A stretch of 64,000 nt of DNA, taken from NCBI GenBank assembly GCA_003132505.1, contig PKXY01000044.1:1-64000 (forward strand). Direction: 5' to 3'. The translations under genes were made by a program, and so were the position numbers. Shown here in pieces: positions 43,382 through 50,886 of this stretch. The notes under the pieces are model-generated. The model was not told where the DNA came from and searched no databases. It was given only the letters and a program-made list of their open reading frames with translations. Origin of the DNA: Solirubrobacterales bacterium (GTDB taxonomy: Bacteria; Actinomycetota; Thermoleophilia; Solirubrobacterales; Solirubrobacteraceae). Position 1 is the first letter of the stretch. Each line of letters begins with the position of its first letter.

Positions 43382-44820
43382 TCGCGCCGCAAGAGCGCAC
43401 CGTCGACGCGAAGGGTCTCGCAACGGCGATCGAAAGCGAGCACGGCCGCCTGATGATGCTGTTCGCCAACGATCGCTCAGGGCAGCGCGAGCTGACCGCG
43501 CTCGTCGCGGGCCGCGACGGAGCTGTCGTTCGCCTGCGGGCAGCGTTGCCTCTACCCAGCTACCCCGCGGTCACACCGCGCGTGCCCGCGGCACATTGGT
43601 TCGAGCGCGAGATCCACGACCTCCACGAGATCGTCCCGGCGGGTCACCCGCGGCTCGAGCCGCTGATCCGCCATGACGACGGCCAGGCGACGCTCGCGGA
43701 CTCCGCGAGCGGAGAGCACCGCGGGGCTGAGCGCTTGCAGGGTCCTGGCGTGTTCCTGATCCCCTATGGCCCCGTCCGCTCGGGCGTGTTCGAGACCGCG
43801 CAGTTCCTTGTCCAAACCGGCGGTGAGAACGTCGCCTACTGCGCGCAGCGGTTGTTCTTCAAGCGCCGCGGCGCCGAGCGGCGGATCTGCGAGGTGCCGC
43901 TCGAGCTGGCGGTGCTCGTCGCCGAGCGCGTGTCGGGAACCTCGAGCGTCGCGCACGCACTCGCGTTCTCGCACGCTGTCGAGGCGCTCGCCGATACCGA
44001 GGTGCCGCCGCGCGCGCAGGCGATCAGGCGAATCCTCGCGGAGCTCGAGCGGCTCTACAACCATCTTGAGGTCACCGTCAGGGAGTGCGAGGACGCCTCG
44101 CTCGTCGTCGCCCAGGCGCAGTTCGCCGCCCTCAAGGAGCGCCTGCATCGCCTAGCGGCTGAGCTCGTCGGAAACCGTTTCCTGCGCGGCGCGATCGTGC
44201 CGGGCGGCTTGCGAATCGCGATTGCCACCGATGCGCTGGATCGGCTGGGCTCGCACCTGGGCGCCTGGCAGCGCGACTTCAGTGCCACCCTGACGGTGCT
44301 GCTGCGAACCGACTCGTTCCTTGATCGGCTCGTCAGCGCCGGGCCACTCGCGGCGCAGGACGTGCGCGATTTCGGCTGCGTCGGGCCGGTTGCGCGCGGC
44401 TCGGGCGCTGATCTCGACACGCGCCGCGACCTGCCCTACGACGGCTACCGCGACGTGCCGGTCGCGACGCACGACGGCGGCGACGCAATGGCGCGCATGG
44501 AGGTCCGCTTCAAGGAGATCGACGTCTCGCTCGAGCTGATCCACGAAGCGATCGGAACGCTGCCAGCCGACCGTGAGCTCCGCGGCGAGGTAGGCCCCTT
44601 CACCCGGAAGGAAGCGCTCGGCGCAGCGGAGTCGGCGCGCGGCGAGACGCTCTACTGGCTCGCAGCCGACGGGCCAGATCGCCTCGGATTCTGCAAGCTG
44701 CGAGCCGCGTCGTTTGTCAATTTCGGGATCTTCAACCGAGTGTTCGATGCGCAGGTGCTGACAGACTTCTCTTTCATCGAGCACAGCCTCGGGCTCTCGC
44801 CCGCCGGGTGCGACGGATGA
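43378..44820 (+). CDS. hyfG: Fused NuoC/NuoD-like large subunit without NiFe ligands, copy 2
   Basis: 480 residues, NuoC-like then NuoD-like (LIPYGPVRSGVFETAQFLV, LAELERLYNHLEVTVREC). The first NiFe motif reads R-V-S-G-T-S: serines S186 and S189 stand exactly where the two cysteines of R-V-C-G-I-C would be. The C-terminus is DFSFIEHSLGLSPAGCDG, without DPCxxC. The HRG near the quinone pocket of copy 1 is here KRRGAERR. So this is also not a hydrogenase, and it lost its ligands differently from copy 1. Confidence 0.88.
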   Translation: MIAPQERTVDAKGLATAIESEHGRLMMLFANDRSGQRELTALVAGRDGAVVRLRAALPLPSYPAVTPRVPAAHWFEREIHDLHEIVPAGHPRLEPLIRHDDGQATLADSASGEHRGAERLQGPGVFLIPYGPVRSGVFETAQFLVQTGGENVAYCAQRLFFKRRGAERRICEVPLELAVLVAERVSGTSSVAHALAFSHAVEALADTEVPPRAQAIRRILAELERLYNHLEVTVRECEDASLVVAQAQFAALKERLHRLAAELVGNRFLRGAIVPGGLRIAIATDALDRLGSHLGAWQRDFSATLTVLLRTDSFLDRLVSAGPLAAQDVRDFGCVGPVARGSGADLDTRRDLPYDGYRDVPVATHDGGDAMARMEVRFKEIDVSLELIHEAIGTLPADRELRGEVGPFTRKEALGAAESARGETLYWLAADGPDRLGFCKLRAASFVNFGIFNRVFDAQVLTDFSFIEHSLGLSPAGCDG

Positions 44821-45146
44821 TCCGCTGGTTCGCTCGAGGCGTCAGCCGTCGTCGGCTTACAACCCGCTACCCGCGCGTGCGCGAGCAGCCGCCGGCGGGC
44901 TTTCGGGCCCGCGTACTGCTGAACCTGGGGGCCTGCGATCCTAGCGACGGGGCGCCCTGCGCGGCGGTCTGCCTGCCCGCCGCGTTGGGGCTCGACGACG
45001 CCGGCCGCCTCGGACTCGATGCCGCGCGGTGCATCGGCTGCGGCCTGTGCGTCGAGGCGTGCCCGGCGGGGGCCTTAACGTTTGATCCCGGCTTCGAGCT
45101 CGCGGCGCTGACCCGCGAGCAGCTCATCGTGGAGGGCCGGCGGTGA
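44817..45146 (+). CDS. hyfH: Ferredoxin-like subunit H, copy 2
   Basis: 109 residues from ATG 44817 (ATGA overlap with subunit G). Motif 2 is complete, C72-x2-C75-x2-C78-x3-C82-P. Motif 1 is degenerate: C40, C48 and C52 remain, the last two as C-x3-C-P. One full 4Fe-4S cluster (C52 with C72, C75, C78) is expected; a second is doubtful. Compared with copy 1 this subunit keeps more cysteines, the reverse of the small subunits. Confidence 0.84.
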   Translation: MIRWFARGVSRRRLTTRYPRVREQPPAGFRARVLLNLGACDPSDGAPCAAVCLPAALGLDDAGRLGLDAARCIGCGLCVEACPAGALTFDPGFELAALTREQLIVEGRR

Positions 45147-45589
45147 CGACGCTCAGTGGCCCGTTTCGCCGCTCGCTGCACATCCGCCACGTCGATGCGG
45201 GCTCGGACGGCGCGATCGAGCAGGAGATCGCAGCGCTGCTGGGCCCCCACTACGACATGCAGCGCCTCGGCCTGTTCTTCACCGCGACGCCGCGCCACGC
45301 CGATCTGCTGCTCGTCACCGGACCTGTGACGCTGGCGATGCGGGAGCCGTTGTTGCGCACCTATGAGGCCATGCCCGAGCCGCGTGCTGTCGTCGCCGCT
45401 GGCACCGACGCGTGCAGCGGCGGCATCTGGCGCGGACCGGAAGTGCTCGGCGGCGTCGACCGCGTGCTGGCGGTCGACGTCTACATCCCCGGCGACCCGC
45501 CCAGCCCGATCGCGCTGCTGCATGGGCTGCTGCTCGCCGCCGGGCGCGTCACGCAGGTCGAGCCGCCACTGCGCGAGGTGAGCGCTTGA
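45143..45589 (+). CDS. hyfI: NuoB/HyfI-like small subunit that lost its Fe-S ligands, copy 2
   Basis: 148 residues, clearly homologous to copy 1 (RLGLFFTATPRHADLLLVTG; VLAVDVYIPGDPPSPIALLH). Three of the four cluster cysteines are replaced: D22 and I25 in GSDGAIEQEI, D118 in PGDPPSP. A single cysteine (C91) remains near the third position. The reading frame is intact, so this looks like a stable protein kept without its cluster rather than random decay. Confidence 0.88.
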   Translation: MTTLSGPFRRSLHIRHVDAGSDGAIEQEIAALLGPHYDMQRLGLFFTATPRHADLLLVTGPVTLAMREPLLRTYEAMPEPRAVVAAGTDACSGGIWRGPEVLGGVDRVLAVDVYIPGDPPSPIALLHGLLLAAGRVTQVEPPLREVSA

Positions 45590-47571
45590 GCGCTCTTGCT
45601 GTCCTGATGATCATTGCCGGCGTTGGACTTGCGCTGGCCGCGCTGCTCGGCGGGATCGGCGCCGGTCGCACGGGCGCGTTGGTCGGCACCGGCGCGTCGC
45701 TCGCGCTGGCCGCCGCCGGCGCACTTGGGATCTTCGACGAGCGGCTCGTCTGGCGGCCGTTCGCGTGGTTCGCGCTCGGACGCGGCGGCGTGCAGATCGA
45801 TCCGCTCGCGGGGCTCTTTCTGATCGTCACTGGTCTCGTGGCGGCGCCGCTGTTCATCGGTAGTGCGGGCACGCGTCGCGTCGCGCTCGCGTTGCGCCCG
45901 GTGCTCGTGCTCTGCGTTGTCGGCGTCCTCATCGCAGATAACGTGTTCGAGTTCCTGATCGTCTGGGAGCTGACGGTTGTCGTGATCTACGCGCTCGTCA
46001 GCGCCGGCCGGGACGGCCCCGCAGCCGAGCGCGCCGCGGCGCTAACGCTCACGCTCGCGAAGCTCGGCGGCGCCGCGGTGCTCACCGGGCTCGTGCTGCT
46101 CGCGGCCAAGAGCGGGACCTTCTCCTTCGAGCAGCTGGCGCACTCGGCGCCGAGGCTCAGCGAGGTGGTGCGCGGTGTCTGCTTCGCGTTGCTGCTCGCC
46201 GGATTCGCCGTCAAGGCTGCGCTCGTTCCGCTCCAGACCTGGCTGCCCGCGGCATACGGCGAGGCCGACGCCGACAGCTCGGCATTCGTCGCTGCAATCT
46301 CGCTCAACGTCGCGTTCTACGCGATGCTGCGCGTCTGGTTCGGCTTCCTCGGGCACCCCGCGTTGTGGTGGGCGATCGTCGTGCTGCTGTTGGGTGCGGT
46401 GACGGCGCTCGTCGGCATCTTAGGCGGCGTGCTGCAGCAGGAGCTGAGGCGGTTCATCGCCTACTCCTCGATCGAGAACGCCGGCATCATCGTCGCCGAC
46501 CTCGGCATCGCCCTGATGGGCTCGGCACAGCATCAACCCGGCCTGATCGGACTCGGCCTGGTGGCTGCGACCTTCCAGATCGTCGCGCACAGCTTCGCCA
46601 AGGCCGGACTGTTCGCCGCCGTCGCGGCGGTCGAGCGCGGCACCGGCACCAGCGACATGGCGCGCCTCGGCGGTCTGTGGCGCCGCCTGCCGACTGCGAC
46701 GCTCGCGACGCTCTGCTGCGCCGGCGCGCTCGCCGCGCTGCCGCCGTTCAGCGGCTTCGTCAGCGAGTGGCTCGCCCTCGAGGGCCTGATGCAGGGCTTT
46801 CGCGTCGGCGGCACCATCTCGCACCTCGCGATGGCGCTCGCCGGCGCGATCCTCGCACTGACCGCCGGTCTCGCGGCGCTCGCGTTCGTGCGCGCGATTG
46901 GTATGACGTTCATGGGCATGCCGCGCGACGAGTCGATCCGCCCACAGCGCGAAACGACCTCGCAACGTACCGCGCTGCTCACGCTTGGGGCGGCCTCACT
47001 CGCCGTCGGCGTCGCCGCACCGTGGGTCGTCGACGTGCTGCAGCGAGGCACCGCTCCGATCGGCGGCAGCGCTGCGTACGGCCACATCAGCCAGCTCGGC
47101 TGGCTGATCGAGCCGGGCTATGCGAAGTTCGCCAGCATCAGCCCTACCGTCTTGATCCTGACCCTCACCGGCTTCGCCACGGGCGCCGCCTGCCTGCGCT
47201 ACGGCTTGCGGCGACGGGGCCGCACGCGCGTCGTGCCCGTCTGGGCATCGGGCGCCGCCACATCCGGCGAGCGCACGCAGTACACGGCGGTTGGCTACGC
47301 AAACATGGTCAGGGTCATCTTCAACGTCGTCTACCGCATCCGCACCCAGATCCACACGCACGGCGACCAGCGCTTCCCCGAGCGGCTCAGCGTCATCCAC
47401 GCCGAGCCGCGGATCTTCGACCCCGACTGGCTCTACCGCCCGATCACGGTCGCGTTCAACCGCACCGCCGAGCTCGTGCGCTATGTCCAAGCCGGACCGC
47501 TCGGCCTGTACCTGCTCTACATCCTCGTGGTCGTAGTGGTCATGCTCCTCGTCACCCCGCGGCTCGCCTGA
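45586..47571 (+). CDS. hyfB: Hydrogenase-4-like subunit B (antiporter-type), copy 2
   Basis: 661 residues from TTG 45586 (TTGA overlap). Helices and C-terminal WASGAATSGERTQYTAVGYA segment match copy 1. The TM5 glutamate (FLIVWELTVVVIYALV) and TM7 lysine (GFAVKAALVPLQTWLPAAYG) remain, but the TM8 lysine of copy 1 (VIKLGVYG) is asparagine here (ISLNVAFY). Last gene of operon 2. Confidence 0.9.
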   Translation: MSALAVLMIIAGVGLALAALLGGIGAGRTGALVGTGASLALAAAGALGIFDERLVWRPFAWFALGRGGVQIDPLAGLFLIVTGLVAAPLFIGSAGTRRVALALRPVLVLCVVGVLIADNVFEFLIVWELTVVVIYALVSAGRDGPAAERAAALTLTLAKLGGAAVLTGLVLLAAKSGTFSFEQLAHSAPRLSEVVRGVCFALLLAGFAVKAALVPLQTWLPAAYGEADADSSAFVAAISLNVAFYAMLRVWFGFLGHPALWWAIVVLLLGAVTALVGILGGVLQQELRRFIAYSSIENAGIIVADLGIALMGSAQHQPGLIGLGLVAATFQIVAHSFAKAGLFAAVAAVERGTGTSDMARLGGLWRRLPTATLATLCCAGALAALPPFSGFVSEWLALEGLMQGFRVGGTISHLAMALAGAILALTAGLAALAFVRAIGMTFMGMPRDESIRPQRETTSQRTALLTLGAASLAVGVAAPWVVDVLQRGTAPIGGSAAYGHISQLGWLIEPGYAKFASISPTVLILTLTGFATGAACLRYGLRRRGRTRVVPVWASGAATSGERTQYTAVGYANMVRVIFNVVYRIRTQIHTHGDQRFPERLSVIHAEPRIFDPDWLYRPITVAFNRTAELVRYVQAGPLGLYLLYILVVVVVMLLVTPRLA

Positions 47572-47731
47572 CATGCCCGGGCGGGCCACCCACCCCGTCG
47601 GCCGAGCGACGGTAGCCAAAAAAAGTGCGCCGCAACACGAAACTGTGAACCTATGCGTGACAGCTGGCGAGTGCGCCGACATGCAGCTCTGGGTTTTGCG
47701 CGGGCCCAGCGCGAGGCGCGACACTGTCGGG

Positions 47732-47950
47732 ATGCTGACGGCGTATGGAGCTGCCTCGGTGACGTTCATGATGCTGATGTACGCGCTCGAGCATCGAAGG
47801 CCCGCCTTCGTCGCGGCGTTTGCGTGCGGCTGCGCGCTGTCGAGCAGCTACGGGTTCTTAGCGGGCACGTGGCCGTTCGGCGTCGTAGAGGCGATCTGGA
47901 CCTTGATCGCGCTCCGACGCTACCGCCGACTACGCCTCGACGCCCGGTGA
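47732..47950 (+). CDS. Small membrane protein
   Basis: 72 residues from ATG 47732: MLTAYGAASVTFMMLMYALE, a short HRRP turn, FVAAFACGCALSSSYGFL and GTWPFGVVEAIWTLIALRRY. Two or three membrane segments with a basic C-terminus. I recall similar small proteins in actinobacteria but no function. The frame continues upstream, where the sequence is non-coding in character. Confidence 0.65.
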   Translation: MLTAYGAASVTFMMLMYALEHRRPAFVAAFACGCALSSSYGFLAGTWPFGVVEAIWTLIALRRYRRLRLDAR

Positions 47951-48064
47951 CGACGCCCCCAAGCCGGGCTCGACCGCTCGAACGAGCGTCATCGCCCTGG
48001 TCGTCCGGGTCGCCAGCGCGGCGTGTCGGCAGGCGGCGCCTGAGTCCAGGCGGGATCCGGCGAC

Positions 48065-49588
48065 CTAGTCGTCGCTCACGGTCGCGGGATGCGCCAACTC
48101 GACGGCGTGGTGTGCGTAGGCGATTCCGTTAGCGAGCGCGGTCCTGAGAGTGCAGGCGCGGCGCGCGGTCTTCCAAGGCAGGATGAGGAGCGCCAGGAGC
48201 AGGCCAAGCGCAAAGATTCCGGCGGTCCACGTGAACGCTGTCGCATAGCCATGGATCGCCGCAGCAGCGGCTAGCCCGTGCAGGTGGGCGTGGCTGGTGG
48301 CGTAGGCGCCCGCCGCACTTGCCGACAGCGTGCTCAACAACGCCAGGCCAACCGAGCCACCGACCTGTTGCGAGGTGTTGACCATCGCCGAGGCGACGCC
48401 CGTTTCGTGCACCTCGACGCCAAGGGTCGCAGTTCCGATCGCCGGCGCAAAGATGCACCCCATTCCGAGGCCGATGATCAGCAGCCCGGGAAGGATCCCG
48501 CTCACGTAGCTGCTGGTGGGCGTGAGACGCGTGAACACGATCATCGCGATCACGCCGAGTCCCATGCCGGCCATCACCAGCGGCTTGGCCCCCGTCCGCG
48601 GCAGCACCTTGGTCTGCGCGGTCACCGAGGTGGCGACAAGCACGGCTGTCATTGGCAGGAACGCCAGCCCGGTTGTCAGCGGCGAAATGCGGAGGTTCTG
48701 CTGCATGTAATAGGTGAGAAAGAAGAACACCCCGAATATGCCCGCGGCGGCGAGAAGGACCGAGATGTAGGCGCCTCCGCGAGAGCGATCCCGCACGATG
48801 TGAAGCGGCAGCAGGGGATGCGCGACGCGCTGCTCGAGGACCACAAAGGTGCACAACAGCACCGCGCTCGCAGCCAGCGCGACGATCGTTGCTGAAGCCG
48901 TCCAGGACTGGGTTTCAGCGTTCGAGAAACCGTAGACGAGCGCGAACAGCCCCCCGGATCCGGCGAGCAGGCCGGGCAGATCGAGCCGCGCTCGCTCGGG
49001 ATCGCTGCGATTGACGAGTAGGCGCAGCGCAAAGATCGCCGTGGGCACGGCAATCAGGAGGTTGACGTACAGGCAAAAGCGCCAGGACAGGATCTGGGTG
49101 AGCGCCCCACCGAGCAGGAGACCGACCGACGCGCCGCCGCCGGCGATCGCACCGAAGATCCCGAACGCCTTTGGTCGGTCCGGGCTGTCGGCGAAGGTCA
49201 ACGTCAGCAGTCCCAGCGCGGACGGCGCCAGCAGCGCGCCGAACATTCCCTGGAACGCCCGCGCGGCCACGAGCATGTCGTAGGACGTCGCCAGCCCGCC
49301 GATCGCTGAGACGATCGCAAACCCACAGAGGCCGGTGATGAACGTCCACTTGCGTCCAAATAGGTCCCCGAGCTTGCCGCCCAGCAGCAGCAGACTGCCG
49401 AACGCCAGCGCATAAGCGGTAACGATCCACTCCCGGTCACTGGTTGAGAAATGAAGGGCCCGCTGGGCAGACGGAAGAGCGATATTCACGATCGTCGAGT
49501 CGAGCACCACCATCAGCTGCGCCGTTCCCAGGAGAGCAAGAACGGCCCAGCGGTTTGGCTCGGCGCGCGCTCCGGCGATGGATGTCAT
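48065..49588 (-). CDS. MFS drug exporter, DHA2 (EmrB/QacA) family
   Basis: 507 residues, 14 hydrophobic segments. Motifs: LDSTIVNIALPSAQRAL in helix 1 (motif D1), LGGKLGDLFGRKWTF in loop 2-3 (motif A), and the helix 5 motif C-like GAIAGGGASVGLLLGGAL. These are hallmarks of 14-TM proton antiporters that expel antibiotics or biocides. Divergent from a small ABM-fold gene. No dedicated regulator is adjacent. Confidence 0.93.
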   Translation of the reverse strand: MTSIAGARAEPNRWAVLALLGTAQLMVVLDSTIVNIALPSAQRALHFSTSDREWIVTAYALAFGSLLLLGGKLGDLFGRKWTFITGLCGFAIVSAIGGLATSYDMLVAARAFQGMFGALLAPSALGLLTLTFADSPDRPKAFGIFGAIAGGGASVGLLLGGALTQILSWRFCLYVNLLIAVPTAIFALRLLVNRSDPERARLDLPGLLAGSGGLFALVYGFSNAETQSWTASATIVALAASAVLLCTFVVLEQRVAHPLLPLHIVRDRSRGGAYISVLLAAAGIFGVFFFLTYYMQQNLRISPLTTGLAFLPMTAVLVATSVTAQTKVLPRTGAKPLVMAGMGLGVIAMIVFTRLTPTSSYVSGILPGLLIIGLGMGCIFAPAIGTATLGVEVHETGVASAMVNTSQQVGGSVGLALLSTLSASAAGAYATSHAHLHGLAAAAAIHGYATAFTWTAGIFALGLLLALLILPWKTARRACTLRTALANGIAYAHHAVELAHPATVSDD

Positions 49589-49775
49589 CCGACCGGCGTC
49601 GGATTGCCTTCAGGCACAACGACCTCCGAAGTTGGTGTGCGCGCGGAAGTCAGGTCGTGCTGCCGGCCCGGCTGATCCCACGGGATGCCCTCGAGAGCCA
49701 ACAGTACTCCGCGATCGCAGTCCGGGCGGCGCGCGCGGGCACCGCTCGGCCGAGCGATCTAGACTGATGCCGCGC

Positions 49776-50087
49776 ATGGATGCGGTCTTCCTCATCGCCT
49801 CTTGGACCGTCACGCCCTCACGGCACGACGAGCTCCTTGATGCGCTGTCGGGGCTGATCGGGGACGTCGCCGCGAAGCAGCCGGGCTTCGTCTCGGGGGC
49901 GCTGTTCGAGAGCTCCGGTGGGAACACGGTGATTGCGCGGATCCAGATGCGCACAGTCGAGGATCGCCAGCGCCTAGAGGAGCTCCCCAAGCTGCGGAGC
50001 GCACTTCGCGAGCTGCGCACGATCGCGCAAACCCACGCTCAGCGCTACCGGCTCGTCGAGAGCTTCGGCGACAGCGACAGCGCGTAA
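49776..50087 (+). CDS. ABM-fold protein
   Basis: 103 residues from ATG 49776 (an ATG at 49767 is possible). AVFLIASWTVTPSRHDELLD, QPGFVSGALFESSGGNTVIA and MRTVEDRQRLEELPKL follow the antibiotic-biosynthesis-monooxygenase fold. A TAGACT box (49760-49765) overlaps the region just before the first ATG and favours the second as the start. Function unknown; divergent from the DHA2 exporter, perhaps related in use. Confidence 0.72.
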   Translation: MDAVFLIASWTVTPSRHDELLDALSGLIGDVAAKQPGFVSGALFESSGGNTVIARIQMRTVEDRQRLEELPKLRSALRELRTIAQTHAQRYRLVESFGDSDSA

Positions 50088-50130
50088 CCGGCCGCGCCGA
50101 TCGCGGGGGCCCGGTCGCCCGGCCGTAGGG

Positions 50131-50136
50131 TACGGT
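50131..50136 (+). promoter_or_regulatory. -10 box TACGGT, leaderless start of pgmB/GH65 operon
   Basis: TACGGT followed by 6 nt and GTG 50143, the same hexamer and spacing as at xth. Confidence 0.45.
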
Positions 50137-50142
50137 CCTGAG

Positions 50143-50886
50143 GTGCTCGGTCTACCTGCCGGCGTGACGCTGTGCCTGTTCGATCTCGATGGCGTGCTGA
50201 CGCAGACCGCCAAGGTGCACGCGCTTGCTTGGAAGCAGATGTTCGACGCCTACCTGCACAGCCAGGCAGACGAGAGCGGCGCGGATTTCGTTGCGTTTGA
50301 TGCGACGCACGACTACGACGAGTACGTCGACGGTAAGCCCCGCGCCGACGGCGTGCGGTCGTTCCTCGAGTCGCGCGGCATCGACTTGCCCGATGGTAGC
50401 CCGGACGACCCTCCCGACGCGGCGACGATCAACGGCTTGGGCAACCGCAAGAACGACATCGTCCTCAAGATGATCCGCGACAACGGCGTCGACCCCTACG
50501 ACGGCTCGGTCCGCTACGTCAAAGCGGCGCGCGACGCCGGACTGCGGCGCGGAGTCGTGTCGTCGAGCACCAACTGCCGCGACGTCCTGGCGGCGGCTGG
50601 CATCACCGACCTGTTCGAGGAGATCATCGACGGCCATGTCGCCGAGGCCGAGCACCTCAAGGGCAAGCCCGCACCGGACACCTACCTCGCCGGGGCACGA
50701 GCTGCCGGCGTGGCGCCCCGGAACGCGGCAGTCTTCGAGGACGCGCTGGCCGGCGTCGAGGCAGGACGGGCGGGGAAGTTCGCGATCGTGATCGGGGTCG
50801 ATCGGGTCGGGCAAGCCGATTCACTGAGAGCGCATGGAGCGAACATCGTCGTCAGCGACCTCGCCGAGCTGCTCGACGCCCCGTGA
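50143..50886 (+). CDS. pgmB: Beta-phosphoglucomutase-type HAD hydrolase
   Basis: 247 residues. HAD motif I is LCLFDLDGVLT (nucleophile D and acid/base D), motif II VVSSSTNCRDVL, lysine in LKGKPAPDTY and motif III VFEDALAGVEAGRAG. A cap domain of about 70 residues with DYDEYVDGKPRADGV is that of beta-PGM. It converts beta-glucose 1-phosphate to glucose 6-phosphate. Its stop overlaps the GH65 phosphorylase start (GTGA), the partner that makes beta-glucose 1-phosphate, which supports the assignment. Confidence 0.9.
   Translation: MLGLPAGVTLCLFDLDGVLTQTAKVHALAWKQMFDAYLHSQADESGADFVAFDATHDYDEYVDGKPRADGVRSFLESRGIDLPDGSPDDPPDAATINGLGNRKNDIVLKMIRDNGVDPYDGSVRYVKAARDAGLRRGVVSSSTNCRDVLAAAGITDLFEEIIDGHVAEAEHLKGKPAPDTYLAGARAAGVAPRNAAVFEDALAGVEAGRAGKFAIVIGVDRVGQADSLRAHGANIVVSDLAELLDAP

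Noticed and set aside
32607-47571. Functional NiFe hydrogenase / formate hydrogenlyase
   Set aside because: Both large subunits lack all paired NiFe cysteines, and no formate dehydrogenase, maturation endopeptidase or hyp gene is in the window.
32607-47571. NADH dehydrogenase (nuo) operon
   Set aside because: Gene order C-E-F-G-H-I-B, the HyfE-length subunit, HyfB-type C-terminus and absence of nuoA, nuoJ and nuoEFG fit hydrogenase-4-like modules, not complex I.
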